Positions 7,036-13,701 of a stretch of DNA of 36,896 nucleotides are shown here, in pieces (the first letter of the stretch is position 1; each line of letters opens with the position of its first letter). Position numbers and translations under genes: made by a program. The DNA is taken from contig JALFYG010000131.1 of assembly GCA_022784805.1 (NCBI GenBank), forward strand, positions 1-36,896. The letters are read 5' to 3'. The notes under the pieces were generated by a model. The model was given only the letters and a program-made list of their open reading frames with translations. It had not been told where the DNA came from and ran no database searches. The stretch comes from Spirochaetales bacterium. GTDB taxonomy: Bacteria; Spirochaetota; Spirochaetia; Sphaerochaetales; Sphaerochaetaceae.

Positions 7036-8240
7036 ATCTCACCTCTCATGATTGCATCGGAGATTCTAGGCATTGAAGTCTTGTGCCCGAGATACTCCTC
7101 CTGATAAGGCACTCTTACTGAAAGCCCTTCCAGTTTTCTCCAAACGTCATATAGATCCTGAAGGAATATCTTTATCATGTATCTGCATGCAGCCATGTTT
7201 ATATGAGCCTTTCCTTCATCCTTCCACTTTTTTGACTCGTCTCCATTAACGGGCTTCTCAGAGTTCATCAACCTATTCTTGTAGGAATCATAGTAAATTC
7301 TATATTGACTATTGGCCTTAAGCATACATGATGCCAATACACCCATAAGCTTTGACTTTAAGTTTGCATTGTATGGAATAAGATAACCCTTGGTTCTTTT
7401 GTCTCCTCTGACCATCTCATCACTAAGAATGATATTACCGTCCTTATCTTTCTTCTTTCCCGGTCTTAGTCCAGGGTTGAGTCCTGCATACTGGATAATC
7501 TTAGAGGGGGTGTCAGCCTTGTAAATGTCTATGGTAGAGATGATGATTGCTGAAAGGGCGGGGCCACAACCCTTTACCTTGGAGAGAAACTCGGTATAGA
7601 TAGGGAACTTCTCGACCTCAGTCTTGATTGTAGCGAAGATTTCATCCTCCATCTCCTTTGCAGTATCAAGAACGTTTCTTATCTGTGGAATCTCTTCTTC
7701 GGGAAGAATTGCATCATCTTTGTTCTGATCTGTTCCATCTGCTTTTTTGGAAAGTCTGTTGGACGTTCTTATTCTCAAATCCTGATAATCATATACCACC
7801 TGGACAAGCTTTCTAAGCTTCTCCCTGGATACTTCCATATCCTTGTTTTTTTTGTTCTCAATAGTCTTGTTCTTTCTTTTTGCTACAGTAAGGAGAGCTT
7901 TTGCAAGAGCCTCTTCATAAGATAGTGTTTCATCCAGCTTCATACTATCCTGTGCAATTTTAAAAACTGATTTCATACTGTCATCACCAAGCTTTTTAAG
8001 CTTTGGGTCAATGACAATCTCTTCTTTCTTTTCAGATTCAACACTCTTATTTGAGGACTTTTTCTTATTGGAAGCTTTTTCATTAGAAACAGATTTTGAA
8101 TTTCTATTTTTTTCAATAGGTTTAATTTCTGTTTCCTCTTCCAAGAAATTCTCCGCTTCTCTGATTTCCTCAAATTCCTTTCTGATGTCCAAAATCTCTT
8201 TCTGCATTTCCTGTGCATCGGTGTTTTTTTGTCTTTCCAT
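7032..8240 (-). CDS. tas: Tas-like protein: IS110/Nop-type RNA-guide binding domain, no nuclease
   Basis: A 402-residue protein; the start MERQKNTDAQ is chosen for AAAGGAGA 5 bp upstream, although the frame opens 13 codons earlier. Residues 1-75 are charged and lysine-rich, with a coiled-coil-like start. Residues 136-215 are helical. Residues 221-258 (KVKGCGPALSAIIISTI, then SKIIQYAGLNPG) match the C-terminal region of IS110-family transposases (G-x-GP-x-x-A...YAGL-P), the region related to the Nop domain of box C/D RNPs. A helical tail follows (HINMAACRYMIKIFLQDLYD). The IS110 N-terminal RuvC (DEDD) domain is absent and no HNH is seen, so it is not a working transposase. With the 36-bp dual-spacer array downstream on the same strand, the best reading is a Tas protein of the nuclease-less class. 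It should bind 36-nt tigRNAs and target DNA without cutting it. Confidence 0.8.
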   Translation of the reverse strand: MERQKNTDAQEMQKEILDIRKEFEEIREAENFLEEETEIKPIEKNRNSKSVSNEKASNKKKSSNKSVESEKKEEIVIDPKLKKLGDDSMKSVFKIAQDSMKLDETLSYEEALAKALLTVAKRKNKTIENKKNKDMEVSREKLRKLVQVVYDYQDLRIRTSNRLSKKADGTDQNKDDAILPEEEIPQIRNVLDTAKEMEDEIFATIKTEVEKFPIYTEFLSKVKGCGPALSAIIISTIDIYKADTPSKIIQYAGLNPGLRPGKKKDKDGNIILSDEMVRGDKRTKGYLIPYNANLKSKLMGVLASCMLKANSQYRIYYDSYKNRLMNSEKPVNGDESKKWKDEGKAHINMAACRYMIKIFLQDLYDVWRKLEGLSVRVPYQEEYLGHKTSMPRISDAIMRGEM

Positions 8241-8265
8241 ATTTTCTCCTTTAAAATTGTTTTGT

Positions 8266-8433
8266 TCAGTTGTTTGCAATAGATACGATTACTAATGCGA
8301 GTGCCATTACATCTATAAAGAGCAGTACATAGAACATTTTCTTTTCCCCCTTCACGCTCGCTCTTGCTGCAAGATACATAAGGCATGCCAACATTATGAA
8401 ATAGATGATCACCATGAATTCATATAAGGTCAT
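8266..8433 (-). CDS. Small two-helix membrane protein, 55 aa
   Basis: A short gene read directly from the sequence. It starts MTLYEFMVIIYFIMLACLMY, with its ATG overlapping the upstream stop (ATGA), and ends VIVSIANN. There are two hydrophobic helices (about residues 6-24 and 33-52) joined by a basic turn (ARASVKGEKK), which predicts a hairpin membrane protein with the charged turn in the cytoplasm. It lies immediately upstream of the Tas-like gene. Holin-like or membrane-effector roles are possible on topology alone; no family is recognised. Confidence 0.7.
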   Translation of the reverse strand: MTLYEFMVIIYFIMLACLMYLAARASVKGEKKMFYVLLFIDVMALALVIVSIANN

Positions 8434-8732
8434 AGCTTGATTTCCTTGTCTGCTATTATGTTCATAGGCTCTGAAATTACGGTCTTTTTCGTTTCGGATA
8501 TGGGAGACTTATATTCCTTCTCCATTCTATCCAACTTGACACCGGTCTTATTCATCTCTTCAACCTTGTCTTCGAGTATCCTGAGCCTTTCCTTGATGCT
8601 CTCCATCATATCCCTAAGCCCGGTATACATATCCGATACGTGTCTATCCGACATATAGTCTATGTATCCGTAGATGCCGATGAGTACGACTGCAGCCGAA
8701 AGCCCTATCAATATTACAATGTATGCACTCAT
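8430..8732 (-). CDS. Membrane-anchored coiled-coil protein, 100 aa
   Basis: It starts MSAYIVILIGLSAAVVLIGI: one N-terminal transmembrane helix (about residues 3-24), then a long charged heptad region (MESIKERLRILEDKVEEMNK, about 43-62) and a polar tail. The start is supported by AAAGGAGA upstream. It is the first gene after the strong promoter at 8777-8805. The layout (one helix plus cytoplasmic coiled coil) resembles spanin/holin-adjacent or superinfection-exclusion proteins, but no family is recognised. Confidence 0.75.
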   Translation of the reverse strand: MSAYIVILIGLSAAVVLIGIYGYIDYMSDRHVSDMYTGLRDMMESIKERLRILEDKVEEMNKTGVKLDRMEKEYKSPISETKKTVISEPMNIIADKEIKL

Positions 8733-8776
8733 TTATTTTCTCCTTTAAATTCTTGTTTTTATTTGGTTACATGATG

Positions 8777-8822
8777 ATATTAAAGGGAAAAATATCTGAT
8801 GTCAATATAAAAATATCAGAAA
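8777..8822 (-). promoter_or_regulatory. Strong promoter with repressor-type operator, upstream of the Tas/TIGR operon
   Basis: On the minus strand TTGACA (8800-8805) and TAATAT (8777-8782) are separated by exactly 17 bp, close to an ideal sigma70 promoter. An inverted repeat TCTGAT-N14-ATCAGA (8795-8820) covers the -35 region. The 12-mer AAATATCAGAAA (8811-8822) is identical to one at the early promoter (18873-18884). The promoter should drive the two membrane proteins, the Tas-like gene, dam and the array. The shared operator suggests control by the repressor at 19051. Confidence 0.75.
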
Positions 8823-8855
8823 CAGATAAAATTTATTAAAAAAGAGAAAATAAAT

Positions 8856-8876
8856 AGCCGTAAAATTTTTACGGCT
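8856..8876 (-). terminator. Terminator after the 8892-9119 gene
   Basis: An inverted repeat AGCCGTAAAA / TTTTACGGCT lies at 8856-8865 and 8867-8876 (effective stem about 8 bp once a loop is allowed). On the minus strand it is followed by a U-rich tract. It separates the 8892-9119 gene from the promoter at 8777-8805, so the next operon has its own start. Confidence 0.65.
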
Positions 8877-8891
8877 TGAATTTTGAGATTG

Positions 8892-9119
8892 TCATTTCTG
8901 ATGGACTTCTATCCTTACCTTGTTTCTGTTGTTCGGAGGATATATATCCAATCCTATTGTCGAAAGGAACCATTTGACTTCAATTATCTTGTCGAATATC
9001 CTCTCCGACTCGACAGGAGAAGAACAGTTCCTCGCTTTGAAATATCTCTCTGACAATCTGTCCTCCATCCTTCTGATGTCATCTTCTGAAATTGTTATGG
9101 TATGTTTGCTGCTTTCCAT
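8892..9119 (-). CDS. Hypothetical protein, 75 aa
   Basis: It starts MESSKHTITISEDDIRRMED, with GGAGG 7 bp upstream. It is a small charged protein, helical in the first 50 residues (RRMEDRLSERYFKARN), then WFLSTIGLDIYPPNNRNKVR. No known family. It appears to be transcribed alone: a promoter lies upstream (9140-9167) and a terminator follows at 8856-8876. A monocistronic phage gene like this is often regulatory or anti-defence, but that is only inference. Confidence 0.65.
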   Translation of the reverse strand: MESSKHTITISEDDIRRMEDRLSERYFKARNCSSPVESERIFDKIIEVKWFLSTIGLDIYPPNNRNKVRIEVHQK

Positions 9120-9139
9120 ATGTTTTCCTCCAGGTTCAA

Positions 9140-9188
9140 AATATAATGACGTTCATGTGGTTTACAAACTTTTCGTTTGGTTTACAAA
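9140..9188 (-). promoter_or_regulatory. Promoter with tandem GTTTACAAA sites (copy 2)
   Basis: On the minus strand TTGTAA (9162-9167) and TATATT (9140-9145) form a promoter-like pair with 16-bp spacing, 20 bp upstream of the gene start at 9119. GTTTACAAA occurs at 9160-9168, overlapping the -35, and again at 9180-9188, starts 20 bp apart. The same pair and spacing occurs at 132 and 152. An activator or repressor site is likely. The rest of the 9120-9246 gap shows nothing else. Confidence 0.5.
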
Positions 9189-9246
9189 TAAAATCCTATT
9201 GAATTAAAAAATCTTTGAATCTATACCATTCTTTTGGTTCTTGGAT

Positions 9247-9612
9247 TTACAGATGCATATCTACAAGTTCCTTCATATCCTCCAAGGATCTGATTACTGC
9301 ATATTCTATACCGCTTTGTATGCACATCTTTTGGAAAGTCTTCTGATGTTGTGTTTGTTTTCCTATCTCGGTCTTGCACTCTACATAACCAAGATAGGCA
9401 GGGTAAAATCTTTCCAAAGGAAAAGAGAAGGGCTTTAGAGGCCACCATACAACCAAGTCCGCTACACCAGATACAAGTCCTGCTGAAACAAGTTGAGCCT
9501 GCATCACTTTAGATCTTCCTCCGGCCTCATTAGGCACTGAGTGGCAGAAGATACCAAGGTGACGTAGATATTCTACACATTTATGTTGGATAACCAATTC
9601 TTCATTGTTCAT
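9247..9612 (-). CDS. VRR-NUC domain nuclease
   Basis: A 121-residue PD-(D/E)XK-fold nuclease of the VRR-NUC family (virus-type replication-repair nuclease, Holliday-junction or flap cleavage). Motifs seen: NEAGGR near residue 28, GLVSGVADLVV (45-55, with catalytic D52), VECKTEIGK (77-85, with E78 and K80) and Q90 in the HQ-x-x-F helix. This is the usual single-domain length. The start MNNEELVIQHKC follows AAGGTGA. It probably processes replication or recombination intermediates in phage DNA. Confidence 0.9.
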   Translation of the reverse strand: MNNEELVIQHKCVEYLRHLGIFCHSVPNEAGGRSKVMQAQLVSAGLVSGVADLVVWWPLKPFSFPLERFYPAYLGYVECKTEIGKQTQHQKTFQKMCIQSGIEYAVIRSLEDMKELVDMHL

Positions 9613-9626
9613 AATTCACCTTGTTT

Positions 9627-9977
9627 TTAGGAATTTCCCGTTGGAACATCAAGCGTACATTCCGCAATCCATTTCACAAAGTCTGGGTAATCTCTCTCTA
9701 TTTTATTCATTGAATCAAGCTCCTTATGGAACAGTCTCCATGTAATCAATGTATAAAAGGCCTCTCTATATTCCGAATCATATTTTTTGTGTGGCGGTAG
9801 GCTGTTTATTGCAAAACTTATTTTCTTGAACCTTTTCCTATATGAAGATACATATTTTTTATATTTCTTGTATCCTCTCATAGTTCTTTTGTAGTCATTG
9901 CATGATATTTCGGGAAAATGTAAAAATTTCAATGCATCGTATGTAGTATCCTTCCATTTCCTAAAAGCTTTGCTCAT
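9627..9977 (-). CDS. Hypothetical protein, 116 aa, basic
   Basis: It starts MSKAFRKWKDTTYDALKF after an AGGAGGAAGA box. The protein is rich in K, R and Y, with a very basic central run (MRGYKKYKKYVSSYRKRFKK), and ends with an acidic, Trp-containing tail. It could bind nucleic acid, but no domain is recognised. Its start overlaps the end of the zinc-ribbon gene upstream, so both belong to the early operon. Confidence 0.65.
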   Translation of the reverse strand: MSKAFRKWKDTTYDALKFLHFPEISCNDYKRTMRGYKKYKKYVSSYRKRFKKISFAINSLPPHKKYDSEYREAFYTLITWRLFHKELDSMNKIERDYPDFVKWIAECTLDVPTGNS

Positions 9978-10393
9978 TCTTCCTCCTTCTTTTTAAACTC
10001 CTCCAACGAATCCTTTATAAGGTTATGGATCAAATTCGATAAATTCAAATACGCTTCATCTCCACCAATGCCCTTCATGGCGTTTTCAAACATATTGTCA
10101 TAGATATATTTTATATCCATACAAACACTTGTTCCACATTCCGAACACGTGATGTTCAGGCATATTCCGTCATAATCTATATCACTGACAAAACAAACAA
10201 GCTTTCCACCACAATTAGGACATTCGCCTGAAGTCTCATTATAAAATTCATCAGCAATGTCACGCTTGATTATACAATCAATCTTTATTAAAGGATTTAC
10301 AAACATGTTGATGAAATCGACTACATCTTTATTGTAGTTTTCACCTGAATATAAATCCATTATCCTGCCAAACAAATACAAAAGCGAATTCAT
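9974..10393 (-). CDS. Zinc-ribbon protein, 139 aa
   Basis: The start MNSLLYLFGRIM (10391-10393) is chosen for the GGAGG box upstream; the frame opens five codons earlier inside that box. A four-cysteine ribbon (CPNCGG around residue 58 and CSECGT around residue 84) is clear, between helical ends. The ribbon resembles those of small phage DNA- or RNA-binding proteins. The ATG overlaps the upstream stop. Function unknown. Confidence 0.7.
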   Translation of the reverse strand: MNSLLYLFGRIMDLYSGENYNKDVVDFINMFVNPLIKIDCIIKRDIADEFYNETSGECPNCGGKLVCFVSDIDYDGICLNITCSECGTSVCMDIKYIYDNMFENAMKGIGGDEAYLNLSNLIHNLIKDSLEEFKKKEEE

Positions 10394-10557
10394 ACTTCTT
10401 CCTCCCATTTCTCCTTCTTGCCCAGTTCATGCAGAAGCCAAAGTCTACAATCCTTACATAAGTCGAAGTATTCGTACTGACAGAATCCTACTCTTATTTG
10501 TGTAGAATCTTTTTCCTCACAAAACTTTCCGCACCTATCACAAATCTTTGCGTCCAT
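10390..10557 (-). CDS. Small zinc-knuckle protein, 55 aa
   Basis: A short gene read directly from the sequence: MDAKICDRCGKFCEEK at the start and LCKDCRLWLLHELGKK near the end. CDRC and CKDC form a classic CxxC...CxxC zinc site. AAAAGGAG lies upstream of the ATG, and its TGA overlaps the start of the next gene (ATGA), both supporting translation. Such mini-proteins are common in phage early operons; its role is unknown. Confidence 0.75.
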   Translation of the reverse strand: MDAKICDRCGKFCEEKDSTQIRVGFCQYEYFDLCKDCRLWLLHELGKKEKWEEEV

Positions 10558-10598
10558 GTTTTTTCTCCTTTTACCTCCAAATCCGCTTGAAGGGTTTT

Positions 10599-11477
10599 TT
10601 ATATTTCAAGCCACCACTTCATGACCTCTTCCGGAGTTCTCCATGTAGTTTTAAGTCCTTTTCTTTTCCTCTCCTCCAACATCCTTCCGAAAGCCCTCAA
10701 ATAAGCCTCTTTGTATTTCGGATAAGAGGAAAGAACCTTCTCCCTCTTGGTATCCATTGGACACCCTATACATCCTAATCTGTCATAGCCTTGGTCATAG
10801 AGAGAACAGTAGGGGAGGTTCTCTTCTGATATAAACCTCCATACAGTCTCCTCAGACCAATCTACAATCGGATTGCAGATGTGCTTTCGTTTTGGTATGC
10901 AATGTTCCAGGAGCCTCCTATCTTCAGAATTGTCCACGTTGAGAAGAACTCCGTCGGATTCGAATTCTCCTCTGTTGTTTCTTCTTTTTATGGACTCTGC
11001 CCATCTTACACCGGTAAGACAAAATCTTCCTTCTCCACCTTTTTCTTTCAGTTCCTTGCAACAATACCTCGTAAGCCTTGTAGGAGGCATACCGTTCTCT
11101 ACAATCAACTCCCACATTGTTTTTTTTGAAAGGTGTCTTTCAACGAAAGGGAATTCTTTTCTTATGAATCTGACCAATTCAGGATGATCCAGCCCTGTAT
11201 GTTGGTAGTGGAACTCGCAGAAGTCCAAGAATAAATCACCGAAGGCGAGGTTGCATAAACCATACACTGCAACACTGTCCTTGCCACCGGAGAAGCATAC
11301 ATAGAGTTTCCCTAGTCCCAAACGTTGCGAAAAGTTATATGCGGTCTTTATGCGCTCCACAGCTTTATTTTTTTCCTCTTCTATATCTAAAAAATAGTTA
11401 TTTGGAGCATAGATTTGTTTTTTTGTTATTTTTTCTGACAACTGTTTACTTCCTTCTATATTTGAAATTATTTTCAC
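10599..11477 (-). CDS. PAPS reductase-like PP-loop enzyme
   Basis: A 292-residue protein of the PAPS reductase / ATP-pyrophosphatase superfamily. The PP-loop SGGKDSV is at residues 63-69. A later C-rich segment (CIGCPMDTKRE, near residue 240) is typical of the phage and DndC-like branch. The C-terminus RTPEEVMKWWLEI is also characteristic of phage members. It could act in DNA phosphorothioation-like modification, in sulfur metabolism or as a nucleotide-modifying enzyme; the sequence alone does not decide. The ribosome binding site is weak and the gene starts just after the candidate origin region. Confidence 0.85.
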   Translation of the reverse strand: MKIISNIEGSKQLSEKITKKQIYAPNNYFLDIEEEKNKAVERIKTAYNFSQRLGLGKLYVCFSGGKDSVAVYGLCNLAFGDLFLDFCEFHYQHTGLDHPELVRFIRKEFPFVERHLSKKTMWELIVENGMPPTRLTRYCCKELKEKGGEGRFCLTGVRWAESIKRRNNRGEFESDGVLLNVDNSEDRRLLEHCIPKRKHICNPIVDWSEETVWRFISEENLPYCSLYDQGYDRLGCIGCPMDTKREKVLSSYPKYKEAYLRAFGRMLEERKRKGLKTTWRTPEEVMKWWLEI

Positions 11478-11507
11478 AAAAACCTACATTTATTTATTTT
11501 TTTTATT

Positions 11508-11660
11508 TTTCAACCCCCGTCAATCTTCGGCAATAGGGTGGTATATATTTATATATATATACCAACCCACACCCTTGCCGAAAAAGGGATTGACTCGCTT
11601 GGACTTCGGCACATATATGCCGAAAATCTGCCGATTTGCCGAAGGCGATTTTCAACCCCT
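11508..11660. other. Candidate replication origin with TGCCGAA iterons
   Basis: This 247-bp gene-free gap (11478-11724) holds six copies of TTCGGCA/TGCCGAA or a one-base variant: 11526, 11576, 11605, 11618, 11629 (TGCCGAT) and 11637, in both orientations. The first two flank a long hairpin: TTCGGCAA, GGGTG and GGTATATAT pair with ATATATACC, CACCC and TTGCCGAA (11526-11582). The next two form a second hairpin (11605-11624). TTTTCAACCCC-like repeats flank the block at about 11508 and 11650. Iterons, a cruciform and an AT-rich stretch next to the primase-helicase gene fit an origin. Tandem terminators or a regulatory RNA are alternatives. Confidence 0.45.
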
Positions 11661-11724
11661 CTTAAATTAATATATGAAAATATTTTCATAATCTTTCACT
11701 CCTTATTATCCTATAGTTTTGGTT

Positions 11725-13701
11725 TTACAAAACCTTCCACCAACCGGGTGTATATTGTTCGACTCTTCCTTCCAGATACATGGAAATAAAGCTTTGTTTT
11801 CTGTCCTGCTTGATGAGGTCATAGTCTCCTTTGTATGGTGGTTCCATGCCTCTGTTGTGATAGAATGTCTTGGCTACAGATATAAGGAAGTTGCTTCTTA
11901 CTATAGTTCCTCCGTCATTCGTATCTATGTCTATGTCTTCGGATTTTTCCTCATATGCAGTCTTGATCATCTTATGCAGCAAAAGGTTCGCTCCGATAGA
12001 TTGGTAGTCAACAGGTTTCCTTTCCTCTTCGTCACAGAAAGGAACAACGCTCGAACAAGGTTTTCCATCTTCATCAACCATTGGCAAATCAACCTTCTTC
12101 AATGTAAAGAACATGTCAGGCATTGGTTCCAAGTCTTTCTGTTTGGTCTGCTTCAACATCACCTGCCCTGTATCTGGATTCCTGAGAACCATCATCTCAA
12201 CCTGCATGGCTCCTTTGAGTGCAGGGTTCCCTCTGGCTCTGTTTTCCTTTTCGGAGGCTATTCCGGTATGATGGACTATCATTATATGGACTCCATCCAT
12301 TACGGATTCTATTTTGCTGCACTCAGAAAGAAAAGCATGTATATCATCGGCTTTGTTTTCATCCCCTGAGAAATATCTGTTCAAGGTATCAATGAAAATA
12401 AGGTCGAATTTCTTGCCTGCTGATTTAAGCTCTTCGAGTTCGTCATGGAGTTCCCTTGTATCCAAAGGGTCGTTCAAATCCTTAGATCCATCTGATATAT
12501 AGAAATCCTTCAGTAGTTCATCCTGCTCTTCTAACGAGTATCCATGTGCCAACAACCACGAATCGACTCTGTTCGGAATTCCACTTTCTCCTTCTCCGCA
12601 AAAATAAGCTACGGAAGATTTCTTAGTCTTCATTCCGTGCCACGGTGTCCCGGTCACTATGCAAAGCATCATATCCAACGATATGAATGTCTTTCCACAA
12701 CCGGATGGGCCGAATATCATACTTGTGCCTTTTCCTTCAGGTACATACCCTTTGATAAGCCATCTTGAAGGTTTTTGTTTCTTTCTCCATTCGGAGAATG
12801 AAAGAAGGAAAGGTTCTTTTTTTCTGCAATTAAGTATATTTGCCAAATTATCCAAACCATGCTCTCTTGCATAGTCGTTGGCATCCATCCCTTCCTCTGG
12901 TATCAGTATGTAGTCAAGCCCCGCTTTTTCCGCCTCCTTTTCTCCCGTCTGAGACTTGTCGTTGTCTGCTACGATTATTGCTTTGGGATAATCTTTGGCT
13001 ACGTTCTTTAGGTTGTTTGCAGAGAAGCATATGACCACTGTTGCACCGGTTGCTTCATGTATACTTGCACCAGTAGCATATCCTTCACAGAGAAAAACCT
13101 TTTCACTTCCATCGATTACATATCTTGCACCTGAAGTCTCCAGGAAAGCACCGAAACGCTTTTTGCCGTCTTTGGCTATGGTTTGTCTGTTTATAAGATT
13201 CCCGTCTGAATCATACATAGGTATAACCATGTATTTGTCGGTCATCCTTATGTCACCGTGTACAGATACTCCTTTATTCTCCAAATATGGATGAGAAATA
13301 CATGAAGGAAGTATAGCCCATTCATTCTGAAGCCTGGAAAGGGCTGATTTGTTCTGAAGTATACGCTCCTTTTCCATCTCCTCGTATTTTTCAGACATCT
13401 TTTTCAATGACTCTTCGGAGATTTTCCCTTCAGGAGAGTATCTTACATCGTGGTCTTTTCCCAACCTCCAGTCTCCTGCTTTTCCGAATATCAGTCCATC
13501 GACTTCAGAGAATACGTACCATCCGTCTTTTTCTTTTGATCCACCTGGTACGAATCTATGGATTCTACCATCTATCGACACCGGGTTGTTGAGTACTGCA
13601 CCGAATTTGTTTGTCAGGAATTCATCCGGAGTTATAGGATTGAAGTTTGTATATTCAGTTTTGCCTAAATCTTTTCTATATATAGGGTTTTCCAATTTCA
13701 T
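11725..13701 (-). CDS. Toprim primase / RecA-like helicase (replicative)
   Basis: A 658-residue replication protein. Residues about 195-290 form a Toprim domain (VFLCEGYATGASI with E206, and AIIVADNDKS with D246 and D248). Residues about 300-560 form a RepA/DnaB-like ATPase: Walker A FGPSGCGKTF (330-339), Walker B FDLIFIDTLNRY, and MIVHHTG as sensor. It should prime and unwind phage DNA at the fork. A zinc-finger primase N-terminus is not evident, so it may be a DUF927/RepA-type helicase with a Toprim domain. The start overlaps the helicase stop by 4 bp (ATGA). Confidence 0.88.
   Translation of the reverse strand: MKLENPIYRKDLGKTEYTNFNPITPDEFLTNKFGAVLNNPVSIDGRIHRFVPGGSKEKDGWYVFSEVDGLIFGKAGDWRLGKDHDVRYSPEGKISEESLKKMSEKYEEMEKERILQNKSALSRLQNEWAILPSCISHPYLENKGVSVHGDIRMTDKYMVIPMYDSDGNLINRQTIAKDGKKRFGAFLETSGARYVIDGSEKVFLCEGYATGASIHEATGATVVICFSANNLKNVAKDYPKAIIVADNDKSQTGEKEAEKAGLDYILIPEEGMDANDYAREHGLDNLANILNCRKKEPFLLSFSEWRKKQKPSRWLIKGYVPEGKGTSMIFGPSGCGKTFISLDMMLCIVTGTPWHGMKTKKSSVAYFCGEGESGIPNRVDSWLLAHGYSLEEQDELLKDFYISDGSKDLNDPLDTRELHDELEELKSAGKKFDLIFIDTLNRYFSGDENKADDIHAFLSECSKIESVMDGVHIMIVHHTGIASEKENRARGNPALKGAMQVEMMVLRNPDTGQVMLKQTKQKDLEPMPDMFFTLKKVDLPMVDEDGKPCSSVVPFCDEEERKPVDYQSIGANLLLHKMIKTAYEEKSEDIDIDTNDGGTIVRSNFLISVAKTFYHNRGMEPPYKGDYDLIKQDRKQSFISMYLEGRVEQYTPGWWKVL

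Noticed and set aside
6891-7076. Plus-strand open frame over the Dcm remnant
   Set aside because: The minus strand reads clear Dcm motifs in two frames; the plus frame has no ribosome binding site or recognisable product.
7032-8240. Active IS110 transposase
   Set aside because: Only the C-terminal part matches; the N-terminal DEDD RuvC domain is absent, and no flanking insertion-sequence ends are seen.
11725-12369. Plus-strand frame of 216 codons within the primase gene
   Set aside because: It is a shadow of the primase-helicase gene; the minus frame has Toprim and Walker motifs.
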